This document shows positions 6,740 to 13,448 of a stretch of 34,483 nt of DNA, piece by piece. A program made the translations under genes and the position numbers. Under the pieces are notes generated by a model. It was given only the letters and a program-made list of their open reading frames with translations, was not told the origin of the DNA and searched no databases. Source of the DNA: a virus. The stretch's first letter is position 1. Each line of letters starts with the position of its first letter. Location of the stretch: positions 1 through 34,483 of IMG/VR virus record IMGVR_UViG_3300046798_000022, one strand, 5' to 3'.

Positions 6740-7077
6740 GGCTGCTCCCCGTCAGGCTGAGACGGCGCGAGGGTGGACTTGATCACTCGCTGCCAATATT
6801 CCGCCGCATCGTTATCAATGAACAGGGCGTGATCATAGATTCGCTGGAGCGCCTCGCGGAGTGCGGCACAGCCGGCGCAGGGCTGCGGCTTGGGCGCTGG
6901 CGGTACAGCCGTACCAGAGATGCGATAGTTTTCAGCACGCCAAATAGCTTCCGGTCTCCCGTCTGTTAGCAGTGCGAGCAGTTCCACGATCTCTTCATGG
7001 TCGCGCACGCTATAAGTAGCGCCGTAACAGTCCACGCGACACGGGAACGAGACGCGCTCCGTCAGTCGGTCACTCAT
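6736..7077 (-). CDS. Hypothetical protein, copy B of a tandem pair (113 aa)
   Basis: The start is the ATG at 7077, which overlaps the DUF1376 gene stop as ATGA and begins MSDRLTER exactly like copy A. The central PCAGCAALREAL segment and the SQPDGEQP end are also shared. The N-terminal third instead carries CRVDCYGATYSVRDHEEIVE, absent from copy A. The DNA over the shared start is identical for 23 bases in the two copies. The function is unknown. Confidence 0.68.
   Translation of the reverse strand: MSDRLTERVSFPCRVDCYGATYSVRDHEEIVELLALLTDGRPEAIWRAENYRISGTAVPPAPKPQPCAGCAALREALQRIYDHALFIDNDAAEYWQRVIKSTLAPSQPDGEQP
7055..7077 (-). repeat. Direct repeat copy 2 over the tandem-pair starts
   Basis: This is the second copy of the 23-base sequence found at 6717-6739, coding the first residues of the upstream gene of the pair. 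Confidence 0.8.
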
Positions 7078-7853
7078 GCGATCCCCCGTCGGCGTTTCTC
7101 GGCCTGCAAGCGTTCCTGACACCAGGACGCGCGCGAGCGAAACATCGCGACCGTCGCCGTCCGGCTGCGCGTAAAGTCGTCATCTGACGCCAGGAACACG
7201 ACCATCAGGTCGTTGAGCGTCGCGTCATCGTAGACACGCACGAGCTGTAAGGCCTCTTCGTAGTCCTTCCGAGGATTGCCGATGTAGGCGACGCCTCTAC
7301 GGTTGAGATGTTCGTCCTGGTAGCGTTCGACGAATGTTCCGGCTCGTCTCGCGTGCTCGTCCGGCCGCGGTACCGTCTCCGAAGATGAAGATGAAGATGA
7401 AGATGAAGATGAAGATGAAGAGCTATCGTTTGACAATGGCACGACGTTAGTTTCTGCCAATGGCACGTCTATGGCTGTGCCATGCGTCTGCCATCGCTTT
7501 GCCGCACCGGCTTTCCCGGCGTCTGACTTGTCCTGTCGATAGCAGGCGAGCTTGGACCGCTCGCGTTCCTGTCTGGGATTGACCAGTCGGCCAAGTTCAG
7601 TCGGATGCCCCTCGAACTGCGACCCGACAGCCGGCCAGCACTTCCTGATCTCGGCGACCGTGCAGCCGGCGAGCTTCGCCAGGCGATCAAACTCCGTCGG
7701 AATCGATCCGTTCGTCCAGGCCCAACACAGCAAACGAGTGAACAGCCCGCACTCGGCGAGCGTCATCGCGGCTTGATCTTCGTCTGACAGGAAATCGTTC
7801 GTGTAGAACTGGAAGGCGGGCGCCTTGCCCGTGCTAGGATGCTGATCAGCCAT
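7074..7853 (-). CDS. DUF1376 (YdaU-like) phage replication protein
   Basis: The N-terminal 75 residues or so match the DUF1376 pattern: FQFYTNDFLSDEDQAAMTLA, then ECGLFTRLLCWAW and PTEFDRLAKLAG. These proteins are found at the replication-origin-binding position of many phages. A central linker contains 15 consecutive serines at about residues 143-157, coded by a GAAGAT hexamer repeat at 7381-7422. The C-terminal part is helical (YEEALQLVRVYDDATLNDLM) and ends in a basic stretch. The ATG at 7853 has an AGGAG site 9 bases upstream; a GTG at 7922 would add 23 residues of poor quality. It probably loads or partners a host helicase. Confidence 0.78.
   Translation of the reverse strand: MADQHPSTGKAPAFQFYTNDFLSDEDQAAMTLAECGLFTRLLCWAWTNGSIPTEFDRLAKLAGCTVAEIRKCWPAVGSQFEGHPTELGRLVNPRQERERSKLACYRQDKSDAGKAGAAKRWQTHGTAIDVPLAETNVVPLSNDSSSSSSSSSSSSSSSETVPRPDEHARRAGTFVERYQDEHLNRRGVAYIGNPRKDYEEALQLVRVYDDATLNDLMVVFLASDDDFTRSRTATVAMFRSRASWCQERLQAEKRRRGIA
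7381..7422 (-). repeat. GAAGAT hexanucleotide repeat in the DUF1376 gene
   Basis: Six exact GAAGAT units and one changed unit (GAAGAG) stand in line at 7381-7422 on the plus strand. They code a run of 15 serines in the protein linker. A whole-unit change in copy number keeps the frame, so the repeat could vary the linker length. Confidence 0.85.
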
Positions 7854-7857
7854 TTCG

Positions 7858-7874
7858 GACGACTCCTGATCGTC
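7858..7874 (-). promoter_or_regulatory. Hairpin with ribosome site in its loop
   Basis: On the minus strand GACGA and TCGTC pair around a 7-base loop (TCAGGAG) that contains the AGGAG site of the DUF1376 gene. It could hide or display the ribosome site depending on stability or a bound protein. Confidence 0.4.
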
Positions 7875-7882
7875 TGTGGTTA

Positions 7883-7917
7883 GGTGACGCCGGCCGTTGC
7901 TCGCGGCTTGCGTCACC
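7883..7917 (-). promoter_or_regulatory. Bulged hairpin upstream of the DUF1376 gene
   Basis: GGTGACGC and GCGTCACC pair over 8 bases with an inner GCCG/CGGC stem, giving a bulged hairpin in the 100-base gap. It has no U-run. With the hairpin at 7858-7874 it makes a structured leader for the replication gene. Confidence 0.42.
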
Positions 7918-7953
7918 GACACTTTACACGCTCCCCGCTGGCTGTCGCAACCA

Positions 7954-8166
7954 TCAATAACTCAGATTCGAGTCCGGCACCATGTGCGCCCGAGGCCGCA
8001 TGCGCTCGACTTGGGTAAAAGCCAGTGCCGTAAAGCCGTCAGTTTTTGCGCCGATCCACCAGGAAATATCCGCCGAAAACCGCCGGTTTTTCCGCTCGTT
8101 TTCCGGAATTTCCGGCCCCGATCCGTATTCCGCCGCGTGCTCCTGTTGCGCCTGGATGCGTCCCAT
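7954..8166 (-). CDS. Small hypothetical protein (70 aa)
   Basis: The ATG at 8166 has a GGGGG site 6 bases upstream and fills the space after the methyltransferase gene. The sequence is soluble and mixed: QAQQEHAAEYGSGPEIPE, then a basic NERKNRRF and SADISWWIGAKTDG. No motif is recognised. The same DNA is open in several frames on both strands, so this is the most likely of several possibilities, not a certain gene. Confidence 0.45.
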   Translation of the reverse strand: MGRIQAQQEHAAEYGSGPEIPENERKNRRFSADISWWIGAKTDGFTALAFTQVERMRPRAHMVPDSNLSY

Positions 8167-8185
8167 GTTCGGCCCCCGATCGTGG

Positions 8186-9151
8186 TTACGCTGTTCGTTC
8201 CGTCGAGAATAACGGTGCTACCGCTCCGATGCGCTTGCGTGCCAGTTCGACGTACGCCGGATTTAATTCGCAGCCTATGAAATCGCGATTGTTGCGAACC
8301 GAGACGGCGCCCGTCGTGCCGCTGCCGGCGAACGGATCGAGCACCAGATCGCCAGGACGCGACCCGGCGAGGATGCACGGCCGGATCAGATCCTCGGGGA
8401 AGGTGGCGAAGTGGGCTTCGGCGTAGGGCTGCGTCGCGACGTGCCACACGCTGCGCTTGTTGCGAGTCGATTGCATGTCGCCGACTCTTAACGTGCTGCG
8501 CCCGCTACCGTTTGTGGTCTGGCCGTCCCTGCAAGCCTTGTCCCGAGCGTCATAGCGTCCTAATGCCTTCCACGATGTTTCTGCGCTGACAGATTCCATG
8601 ATGGCGCCAGCGTCGTAGTAGTAGCGCGCGCTTTTGCTCAGCAGGAAGATGTATTCGTGCGCCTTCGTCGGCCGGTCCGTCACGCTCTCAGGCATGGGAT
8701 TGGGCTTCGACCAGATGATGTCTGAACGGAGGTACCAGCCGTCGGCCTGGAACGCGAAGGCCACGCGCCAGGGGATGCCGACCAAGTCTTTCGGCTTAAT
8801 GCCGGCAATCTTGCTCTTGTCCATAGCGCGGCCACTACCGCCGTCAATATGACTCTGACGAGCAGCCGCGCCCCGCTGTCCGACCGACCCTGAAACAGAG
8901 GCGCTATACGAGTCACCTAAATTAATCCAAATCGTACCGTCATCCCGCAGCACCCGCCGCACCTCGCGGAACACCGCCACGAGCTGCGCCACGTAGGCGT
9001 CAGGCGTCGCCTCTAGGCCGATCTGGCCATCGTGCCCGTAGTCCCGCAGGCCCCAGTACGGCGGCGACGTCACGCACGCCTGAACGCTGCCAGCTTCGAC
9101 CGTGGAAAGGCTCTCGCGCACGTCGCCGCAGATGACCCGCCACTCGCTCAT
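8186..9151 (-). CDS. DNA methyltransferase, N4-cytosine/N6-adenine, beta class
   Basis: The 321-residue enzyme has catalytic motif IV first (TSPPYWGLRDYG, SPPY at 29-32) and the SAM-binding motif I last (LDPFAGSGTT, about 271-280), which is the order of the beta class. Other family segments are VFREVRRVLRDDGTIWINLGDSY and IIWSKPNPMPESVTDR. It transfers a methyl group from SAM to an exocyclic amine of adenine or cytosine. The start ATG at 9151 overlaps its upstream neighbour as ATGA; the longer frame reads antisense into that gene. No restriction endonuclease accompanies it, so protection of phage DNA is more likely than a full restriction system. Confidence 0.92.
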   Translation of the reverse strand: MSEWRVICGDVRESLSTVEAGSVQACVTSPPYWGLRDYGHDGQIGLEATPDAYVAQLVAVFREVRRVLRDDGTIWINLGDSYSASVSGSVGQRGAAARQSHIDGGSGRAMDKSKIAGIKPKDLVGIPWRVAFAFQADGWYLRSDIIWSKPNPMPESVTDRPTKAHEYIFLLSKSARYYYDAGAIMESVSAETSWKALGRYDARDKACRDGQTTNGSGRSTLRVGDMQSTRNKRSVWHVATQPYAEAHFATFPEDLIRPCILAGSRPGDLVLDPFAGSGTTGAVSVRNNRDFIGCELNPAYVELARKRIGAVAPLFSTERTA

Positions 9152-9525
9152 CGGTGCACCTTCGGCCGTTGCGAACCAAAGGCGTGTGACGGCCCGGCGT
9201 CCTGTCCCTGTCGGCGTTCCGACACGTCTCGCTGCCGCTCGCACAGGCGGCACCAGAGGCGCCGGAGGCCCATGTCATCGTTCCCGCCGTGAAAGACGCG
9301 CTCACAGTCCGCGCAGACGGTATGTGGGCCATCTGGCGACCAGTCGATCGGCGGCGGCCCGAACGCCTCCGGGATGTGCCACTGGCCCTTACGTGGCCCT
9401 TCGACAACGAAGACTTTGAGAAACTTCTGACCCGTCGAACGGTTCGTGCACTCGCGCACGTAACCGACGCTCCCGGCGCCGTCCTCGAGCCGATCCCCGT
9501 CCTGATACTGCGGCCGGTCCCTCAT
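9148..9525 (-). CDS. Zinc-finger-like hypothetical protein (125 aa)
   Basis: The N-terminal half is polar and acidic (YQDGDRLEDGAGSVGYVREC) and the middle is beta-like (KFLKVFVVEGPRKGQWHIP). Then comes a four-cysteine cluster, VCADCERVFHGG followed by LWCRLCERQRD, which fits a treble-clef or HNH-like zinc site without a visible HNH catalytic triad. ATGA overlaps couple it to the coiled-coil protein upstream and to the methyltransferase downstream, so it may assist one of them in DNA binding. Confidence 0.66.
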   Translation of the reverse strand: MRDRPQYQDGDRLEDGAGSVGYVRECTNRSTGQKFLKVFVVEGPRKGQWHIPEAFGPPPIDWSPDGPHTVCADCERVFHGGNDDMGLRRLWCRLCERQRDVSERRQGQDAGPSHAFGSQRPKVHR

Positions 9526-10436
9526 GGCTTGCGCCGTCCTGGCTTCGCGCGCGTCGAACTGTCCTGGTAGGCTTCGACGCCGGCCATCCGGAAGGCTTTC
9601 CCCTCGGCCTTTGCGCGCCGGTTGATGTAGCCCCAATCGATGGAGAAGCACGCCAGGCTTTCGAGGCCATCGGCCGCGGCGCGCATGAGTTTTCGGATTT
9701 CCCCGGCCTGCATCGGCGAGAGATCGCCGATCTCCGGATTCGGATCGGCATCGGCCGGCGTGCCTGCTGGCCGGGCTTTCCAGGTCTGCAAGATCGTCGT
9801 GCTGGCGAGCGGCGGCGGCGAGCTCACAGCGGGCGCTACAGGCGGCGCGGTCGCCGTCTCGGCCTCGGCCTTCATCGCCTGCACGATGTGCTCAGGAGCG
9901 GCCTGCTGTGCCGCCGCTTCGGCCTCCCGGCGCAGACGGTCCCGCTCCAGCCGATTCGCCTCCGCTTGAGCCTTCCGTCGTTCGTCATCAGCAATGGCCT
10001 GAAGCCGTGCAGTCTCGGCCGCAATCCGCCGGCCGACAACCGTGATCGCCGTTTCCCCGGCCTGCATCCATTGCCCGCGGCATGAGGTAATCGCGACGTG
10101 GAGCGCGTGCGCCTGGCTCGCCGGTTCCTCGAAATGTTGTCGGACGTCGCCGACGGCCCGACGCAGCGAGGCGATCGCCTGATCGGCCTGACGTAGCCCT
10201 GACGCGCCGACGACTTCGATACCGAGCGCAGCTTCGGCCGCGGCGTCGATCTGCGCCTTGAGCGCGGGATCCGGCACGAACCTGATCAGGCTCGGGAGCG
10301 GAAAGTCAGCCGGTAGGACCGTCATCAGGCCGAGCGATTGCACCTCGCGCGCTTCGGTCGGCTCCGGAATGTCGATCAGTAAGCTATCGTCATCGTCGAA
10401 TAGCGTTTGCATAGGCTCGCCGTCTGTAAAACTCAT
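9522..10436 (-). CDS. Coiled-coil phage protein of the recombination operon (304 aa)
   Basis: The first 50 residues are acidic (QTLFDDDDSLLIDIPE). A long helical middle follows, RRIAAETARLQAIADDERRK continuing into an Arg/Glu/Ala-rich coiled coil of about 60 residues, then a Pro/Ala-rich linker (APPVAPAVSSPPPLA) and a compact C-terminal region with SIDWGYINRRAKAEGKAFRM. The C-terminus resembles the end domain of phage proteins found beside RecT-type and exonuclease genes. It likely works with the two genes upstream, but no enzyme motif is visible. The start ATG at 10436 overlaps the nuclease stop as ATGA. Confidence 0.68.
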   Translation of the reverse strand: MSFTDGEPMQTLFDDDDSLLIDIPEPTEAREVQSLGLMTVLPADFPLPSLIRFVPDPALKAQIDAAAEAALGIEVVGASGLRQADQAIASLRRAVGDVRQHFEEPASQAHALHVAITSCRGQWMQAGETAITVVGRRIAAETARLQAIADDERRKAQAEANRLERDRLRREAEAAAQQAAPEHIVQAMKAEAETATAPPVAPAVSSPPPLASTTILQTWKARPAGTPADADPNPEIGDLSPMQAGEIRKLMRAAADGLESLACFSIDWGYINRRAKAEGKAFRMAGVEAYQDSSTRAKPGRRKP

Positions 10437-11068
10437 CGCTCGATCCTCCGGCACGCCTGATGATGGTAGGTTGTGCAAAATGCCGAAAACTTCCCGAAGT
10501 CTGACCAGTCGGAGTAAACGTGAATCCGATACGGGACGCCGTTGTCCGGCGTGAGCTGCACGGCCCATCGCTCGTCGGTCTGATGCTCATCCGACGCCGC
10601 GGCATATGCGGCAGTCTGGTACTGCTTGGCCGAATGTGCCGGATCGCCCGTGGCGATGTCGACGAGGATCCGCTTGCCCGATTTGATGCGCCCGTAGGCG
10701 TCCAGCGTCCCGCAGTAGAACAGGCCTGGATGGTAGACGATGCGCTCCCGCTGCTCAGGCGCGAATCCGGTATTCGCCCGGAATGCGATCCACGCGTCGA
10801 GATACGGCCGCACGTCCAGATGCACGGCTTCGACGTCCAGATCCTGATCGTCCCAGGCGTGACAGTCGGCGTGCACGGCCGTCCCGAGATCCCGCTTCGC
10901 CTCGAGCACTTCGCGCGCGAACGCTGACCGTGCGCCGATGGCCTCGAAGTCGGCCGAGATGCCCGTCGCCGCGAGGATCTGCGTCACGCTCGGGACGACT
11001 CGGCCATCGGGCAGCGTGTAGCGATGGGCGATGGGATCGAATGTGATCATGTCGGCCGTGAGCATCAT
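10433..11068 (-). CDS. RecB/Cas4-like PD-(D/E)XK nuclease
   Basis: The 211-residue protein begins with a short beta hairpin (THE pattern FDPIAHRYTLPDGRVVPSV) typical of phage RecB-like nucleases, then AVHADCHAW near 65-72, GLFYCGTLDAYGR at about 115-127 and RILVDIATG at 133-141, followed by QYQTAAYA at 149-156. These match the order His, Asp, D-x-K and Q-x3-Y of the superfamily, except that the expected lysine after Asp137 is Ala139. The enzyme would resect DNA ends for the annealing protein. I chose the ATG at 11068 because it overlaps the stop of the 59-residue gene as ATGA; the earlier ATG at 11101 lies inside that gene. Confidence 0.8.
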   Translation of the reverse strand: MMLTADMITFDPIAHRYTLPDGRVVPSVTQILAATGISADFEAIGARSAFAREVLEAKRDLGTAVHADCHAWDDQDLDVEAVHLDVRPYLDAWIAFRANTGFAPEQRERIVYHPGLFYCGTLDAYGRIKSGKRILVDIATGDPAHSAKQYQTAAYAAASDEHQTDERWAVQLTPDNGVPYRIHVYSDWSDFGKFSAFCTTYHHQACRRIER

Positions 11069-11244
11069 CGTTTGTCCATTGGTAAATTGCGTTTTTGCCA
11101 TGCCTCAAGCAAATCCATGACGCATTCAACGCGCCGCAAAATCGCATCTCGAAATGGCCCGGCCGGAATCTGTGGCGCGATCCTCAGAAATTCGTCGCAG
11201 TAGGTTCGGATCCAATCCTGGTCTATAGGTGCACGATCCGGCAT
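11065..11244 (-). CDS. Small helical protein (59 aa)
   Basis: This short frame exactly bridges the candidate annealing protein and the nuclease: it starts at the ATG at 11244, 4 bases after the upstream stop, and its TGA overlaps the nuclease start as ATGA. It reads as two amphipathic helices, DWIRTYCDEFLRIAPQIP and FRDAILRRVECVMDLLEAWQ, with a basic end (KRNLPMDKR). No family is recognised. Position suggests an accessory of the recombination pair. Confidence 0.68.
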   Translation of the reverse strand: MPDRAPIDQDWIRTYCDEFLRIAPQIPAGPFRDAILRRVECVMDLLEAWQKRNLPMDKR

Positions 11245-11247
11245 ACA

Positions 11248-12426
11248 TCAGCCCTCTTGCCCTGGCTCTCTGTCGTCAACGCCGATGATCTCGACGAGCT
11301 TTGCAGCATGCGCCGGAGTCTTCGGCGCCTCGGTCACAAGCTGCACGATCGTCTCAGTGCTGGCGTAGCCTTCGGCCGTCAGGATCAGCGCCGCATCGGC
11401 CGTCCCGCAACGGAAACCCGTCGAGAGCATCACGAGCGCCGTTCCGTTCTCGCGTTTGTTGACGCTGACGATCGTGCCGACCGTACCCGTCATAGCCGCA
11501 TCCGTTTTCTCGATGATGGCAGACACCACACCGGCGGCCCTTTCCCTGATAACGTCTTCGAGTTTCGGCCCTGGTATCGGCGTGTTTAGAATGGCCGCCG
11601 CGACGTCTGACGCCAACGTAGAGGCCGGAGTAAATCCGGCCTGCTGAGACTTCCGCGGCGCAGCCTGGACGGCCGGCCCTGTCTCCGGAAACGCCTCCTC
11701 GACGCTCGTCTCGCCTTCCTTCAGCGCGTTCAGGATGCCGGCGAGCGTCGCCATGTGCTCGAGCGTGATGTCGGCTTTCCCCTTCAGCCCGATCGCCGCG
11801 CACAGCCGGAGCTCGGTCACGCCGACCACGGCGAAGGCCTTGAGCATGTCGTCCCGGCGACTGCTGAACGTCCTGGCGTCGCCCGCGATGACTTGCCTGC
11901 AGCGGAGATAGATCGGGCGCCAGAACGGCGACGGGACGCACTTGAAGACGGCGTTTCGGAGCGCGATGGATGCCGCGGCGTTACCGGTCACGACGATCAT
12001 GTCGTCGCCGAACGTCTCGCCCTTCCGATTGGTCACGCGCCGCTTGACCTCGAAGCCGACGGCCACGTTGTTCTGGACGTCCCAGGCTTCGCCGCGCGCC
12101 GTGATGAACCGGCCATCATCCGATGTGGCTCCGGCCTGAATCCGCAGGTTGCCCCACGCCGAGGCGACGATTTCCGCCAACCGTGCCGACGGCCCTTCAA
12201 TCGTCTTCCCGTCGCGCGGGATGGCGTAGACGCAGCTCGCCGCGATCTCCGGCGTCAGCGTCGCCATTTCGGTCGCCGACTGGACGAACTGTGTAACCGA
12301 GCGCGGATAGCGCCGGGCTGTCGAGACCTGAACGTCAACCGTCGCGCCGCCGGCCTCGTGCAGACTCGGCGAGATTTCGCGCTCGGACTGGACAAGCTCT
12401 GAAGAAACGTGAGACTCTTTTGCCAT
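11248..12426 (-). CDS. Candidate single-strand annealing (recombination) protein, 392 aa
   Basis: The central 200 residues contain a conserved-looking core: TEMATLTPEIAASCVYAIPR, GKTIEGPSARLAEIVASAWG, ITARGEAWDVQNNVAVGFEV, GNAAASIALRNAVFKCVP and a DDMLKAFAVVGVTELR segment. I recall this core from phage genes in the annealing-protein position, but they are mostly annotated hypothetical. The C-terminal third is a beta-rich domain with a linker. With a RecB-like nuclease and a coiled-coil partner just downstream, a Red-type recombination role is the best inference. The ATG at 12426 is 12 bases from an AAAGGAA site; a GTG at 12435 sits 4 bases from it and may be the true start. Confidence 0.6.
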   Translation of the reverse strand: MAKESHVSSELVQSEREISPSLHEAGGATVDVQVSTARRYPRSVTQFVQSATEMATLTPEIAASCVYAIPRDGKTIEGPSARLAEIVASAWGNLRIQAGATSDDGRFITARGEAWDVQNNVAVGFEVKRRVTNRKGETFGDDMIVVTGNAAASIALRNAVFKCVPSPFWRPIYLRCRQVIAGDARTFSSRRDDMLKAFAVVGVTELRLCAAIGLKGKADITLEHMATLAGILNALKEGETSVEEAFPETGPAVQAAPRKSQQAGFTPASTLASDVAAAILNTPIPGPKLEDVIRERAAGVVSAIIEKTDAAMTGTVGTIVSVNKRENGTALVMLSTGFRCGTADAALILTAEGYASTETIVQLVTEAPKTPAHAAKLVEIIGVDDREPGQEG

Positions 12427-12435
12427 AACCGTCAC

Positions 12436-12602
12436 GGGTTCCTTTCGCCAGAGGCCGCCGAATACCACCCCGGCGGCCTCGTTTCATTTCAGGCGCGCGA
12501 TCTGTCCGTTGTCCGCATTCACCTCCACCACGACAGCCACTTTCCTTTCTTTTGAAAATGTTTGCCGAGTAGGGCGTCAGCCGTCCAGATCGCGCGCCTG
12601 TT
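12436..12602 (-). other. 167-base gap with a hairpin and a possible 18-residue leader ORF
   Basis: Besides the hairpin at 12451-12480, the minus strand has an AAAGGAAA site followed by GTG at 12540 and a frame of 18 codons (VAVVVEVNADNGQIARLK) that ends at 12484. It could be a leader peptide or chance. I see no promoter-like pair of boxes. Confidence 0.3.
12451..12480 (-). promoter_or_regulatory. GC-rich hairpin upstream of the recombination genes
   Basis: The sequence GAGGCCGCCG, a 10-base loop and CGGCGGCCTC form a perfect 10-bp stem between the 182-residue gene and the candidate annealing gene. On the minus-strand transcript it lies just before the AAAGGAA ribosome site. No U-run follows on that strand, so it is not a standard terminator. 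It could shield the ribosome site or set a processed 5' end. Confidence 0.5.
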
Positions 12603-13151
12603 TCAGTACTCCAAACCACGCAGACCAAACGCACGGCGCCGCGAAAACGGCAGATCGTCGCTGTCCTTCTGTAGAGGCGGCGTCTTTCCGCCAACTCGAT
12701 CGGGGACCGTATTGCCCTCATTGCGATCTTGGAGCCTTGTCCGTCCTAATTTGGCGTTCAGCTCTAGGCCTGATTCGCGCCGTTGTTCTTTCTGCGCTTC
12801 AGTCAAGGGCTGTTTGCCGCGCGCGATCTTGTTCGATCCCGAACGAGTAACCATCGCGCCGCGCAGTTGAAGCGAAAACGGAGTAGACGGCTTGCCTTGA
12901 TCGAAATTGACGATACAGACTTGAGCGGTCCTCGGCGTCAGGTAGGTGAACCGCACGCCTTTTTTTGGATCGGTATAGCGGATCGTCGCCAAGTCAACGG
13001 AGATGTTTTTAGCTTCCGGCCTAGCGACGGCCAACGCTTCCGCGATGAGGCAATGCGTCGAGTTTCGTGCCTGCGCCGAATCGATGATGTCCTGAGTTAC
13101 GTGCAACTGAATCTTCGGCCCCTTCGGCAATCTTCCGGACGTCTTAGACAC
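12603..13151 (-). CDS. Conserved phage hypothetical protein (182 aa)
   Basis: The N-terminal 100 residues show a pattern seen in many phage early proteins: a first strand (KIQLHVTQDIIDSAQARNST), a CLIAEALAVARP helix, then VDLATIRYTD and FDQGKPSTPFSLQLRGAM. The remaining 80 residues are very polar and likely disordered, with KQPLTEAQKEQRRESGLEL and repeated Arg/Lys/Asp. No catalytic motif is seen. It starts the part of the early operon between the mini-genes and the recombination genes. A 15-base gap separates it from the membrane peptide upstream. Confidence 0.68.
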   Translation of the reverse strand: MSKTSGRLPKGPKIQLHVTQDIIDSAQARNSTHCLIAEALAVARPEAKNISVDLATIRYTDPKKGVRFTYLTPRTAQVCIVNFDQGKPSTPFSLQLRGAMVTRSGSNKIARGKQPLTEAQKEQRRESGLELNAKLGRTRLQDRNEGNTVPDRVGGKTPPLQKDSDDLPFSRRRAFGLRGLEY

Positions 13152-13166
13152 TCTCCACCATCCTTT

Positions 13167-13262
13167 TTATTCTCCGAACCACCAGGCCCAGAAGTGATCG
13201 GCCGTCCAGTACCACAGGTAGAGCAGCGCCCAGACGAGGCCGATCGCGATCGTGGCCTTCAC
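13167..13262 (-). CDS. Membrane mini-protein (31 aa)
   Basis: The GTG at 13262 has a GGGAGGAT site 4 bases upstream and overlaps the stop of the preceding mini-gene as GTGA. The product, VKATIAIGLVWALLYLWYWT followed by ADHFWAWWFGE, is one membrane helix with an aromatic C-terminal belt. The length is near the lower limit for a gene, but the ribosome site and coupling support it. The function is unknown. Confidence 0.52.
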   Translation of the reverse strand: MKATIAIGLVWALLYLWYWTADHFWAWWFGE

Positions 13263-13351
13263 CGATCCTCCCGAGAATCGTTCAGGCCGCAACACTTCGC
13301 GATCAGAATCGCAAATGCGAGATACGCGACGATGGCCGCCAGAATCCACAT
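13259..13351 (-). CDS. Membrane mini-protein with conserved-looking KCCGLND end (30 aa)
   Basis: The ATG at 13351 follows a GAGGG site that overlaps the preceding stop. The peptide is MWILAAIVAYLAFAILIAKC followed by CGLNDSREDR: one membrane helix and a short cytoplasmic tail. Tiny membrane peptides with a K-C/F-C-G-x-N/D tail occur in many tailed phages by my recollection, though their role is unknown. The stop overlaps the next mini-gene as GTGA. Confidence 0.58.
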   Translation of the reverse strand: MWILAAIVAYLAFAILIAKCCGLNDSREDR

Positions 13352-13358
13352 CAGGCCC

Positions 13359-13448
13359 TCATTTCCACGACATGCGCTTGTGCGCGACCGGCGTCAGCGG
13401 GAGCGGATAGAGCCACGACAGGACGGCCGAGATCAGACGCTTGATCAT
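13359..13448 (-). CDS. Mini-protein (29 aa)
   Basis: The ATG at 13448 overlaps the stop of the 84-residue gene as ATGA. The peptide is MIKRLISAVLSWLYPLPLTP followed by VAHKRMSWK: a short amphipathic helix and a basic tail. A 7-base gap with a GAGGG site leads to the next mini-gene. The function is unknown, and support comes from the overlap and the tight spacing. Confidence 0.5.
   Translation of the reverse strand: MIKRLISAVLSWLYPLPLTPVAHKRMSWK

Noticed and set aside
7381-7422. Short tandem repeat as a possible CRISPR array
   Set aside because: Units are 6 bases with no spacers and lie inside a coding frame.
12451-12480. Hairpin as a transcription terminator
   Set aside because: No U-run follows on the minus strand, and no plus-strand gene exists for the T-rich side to serve.
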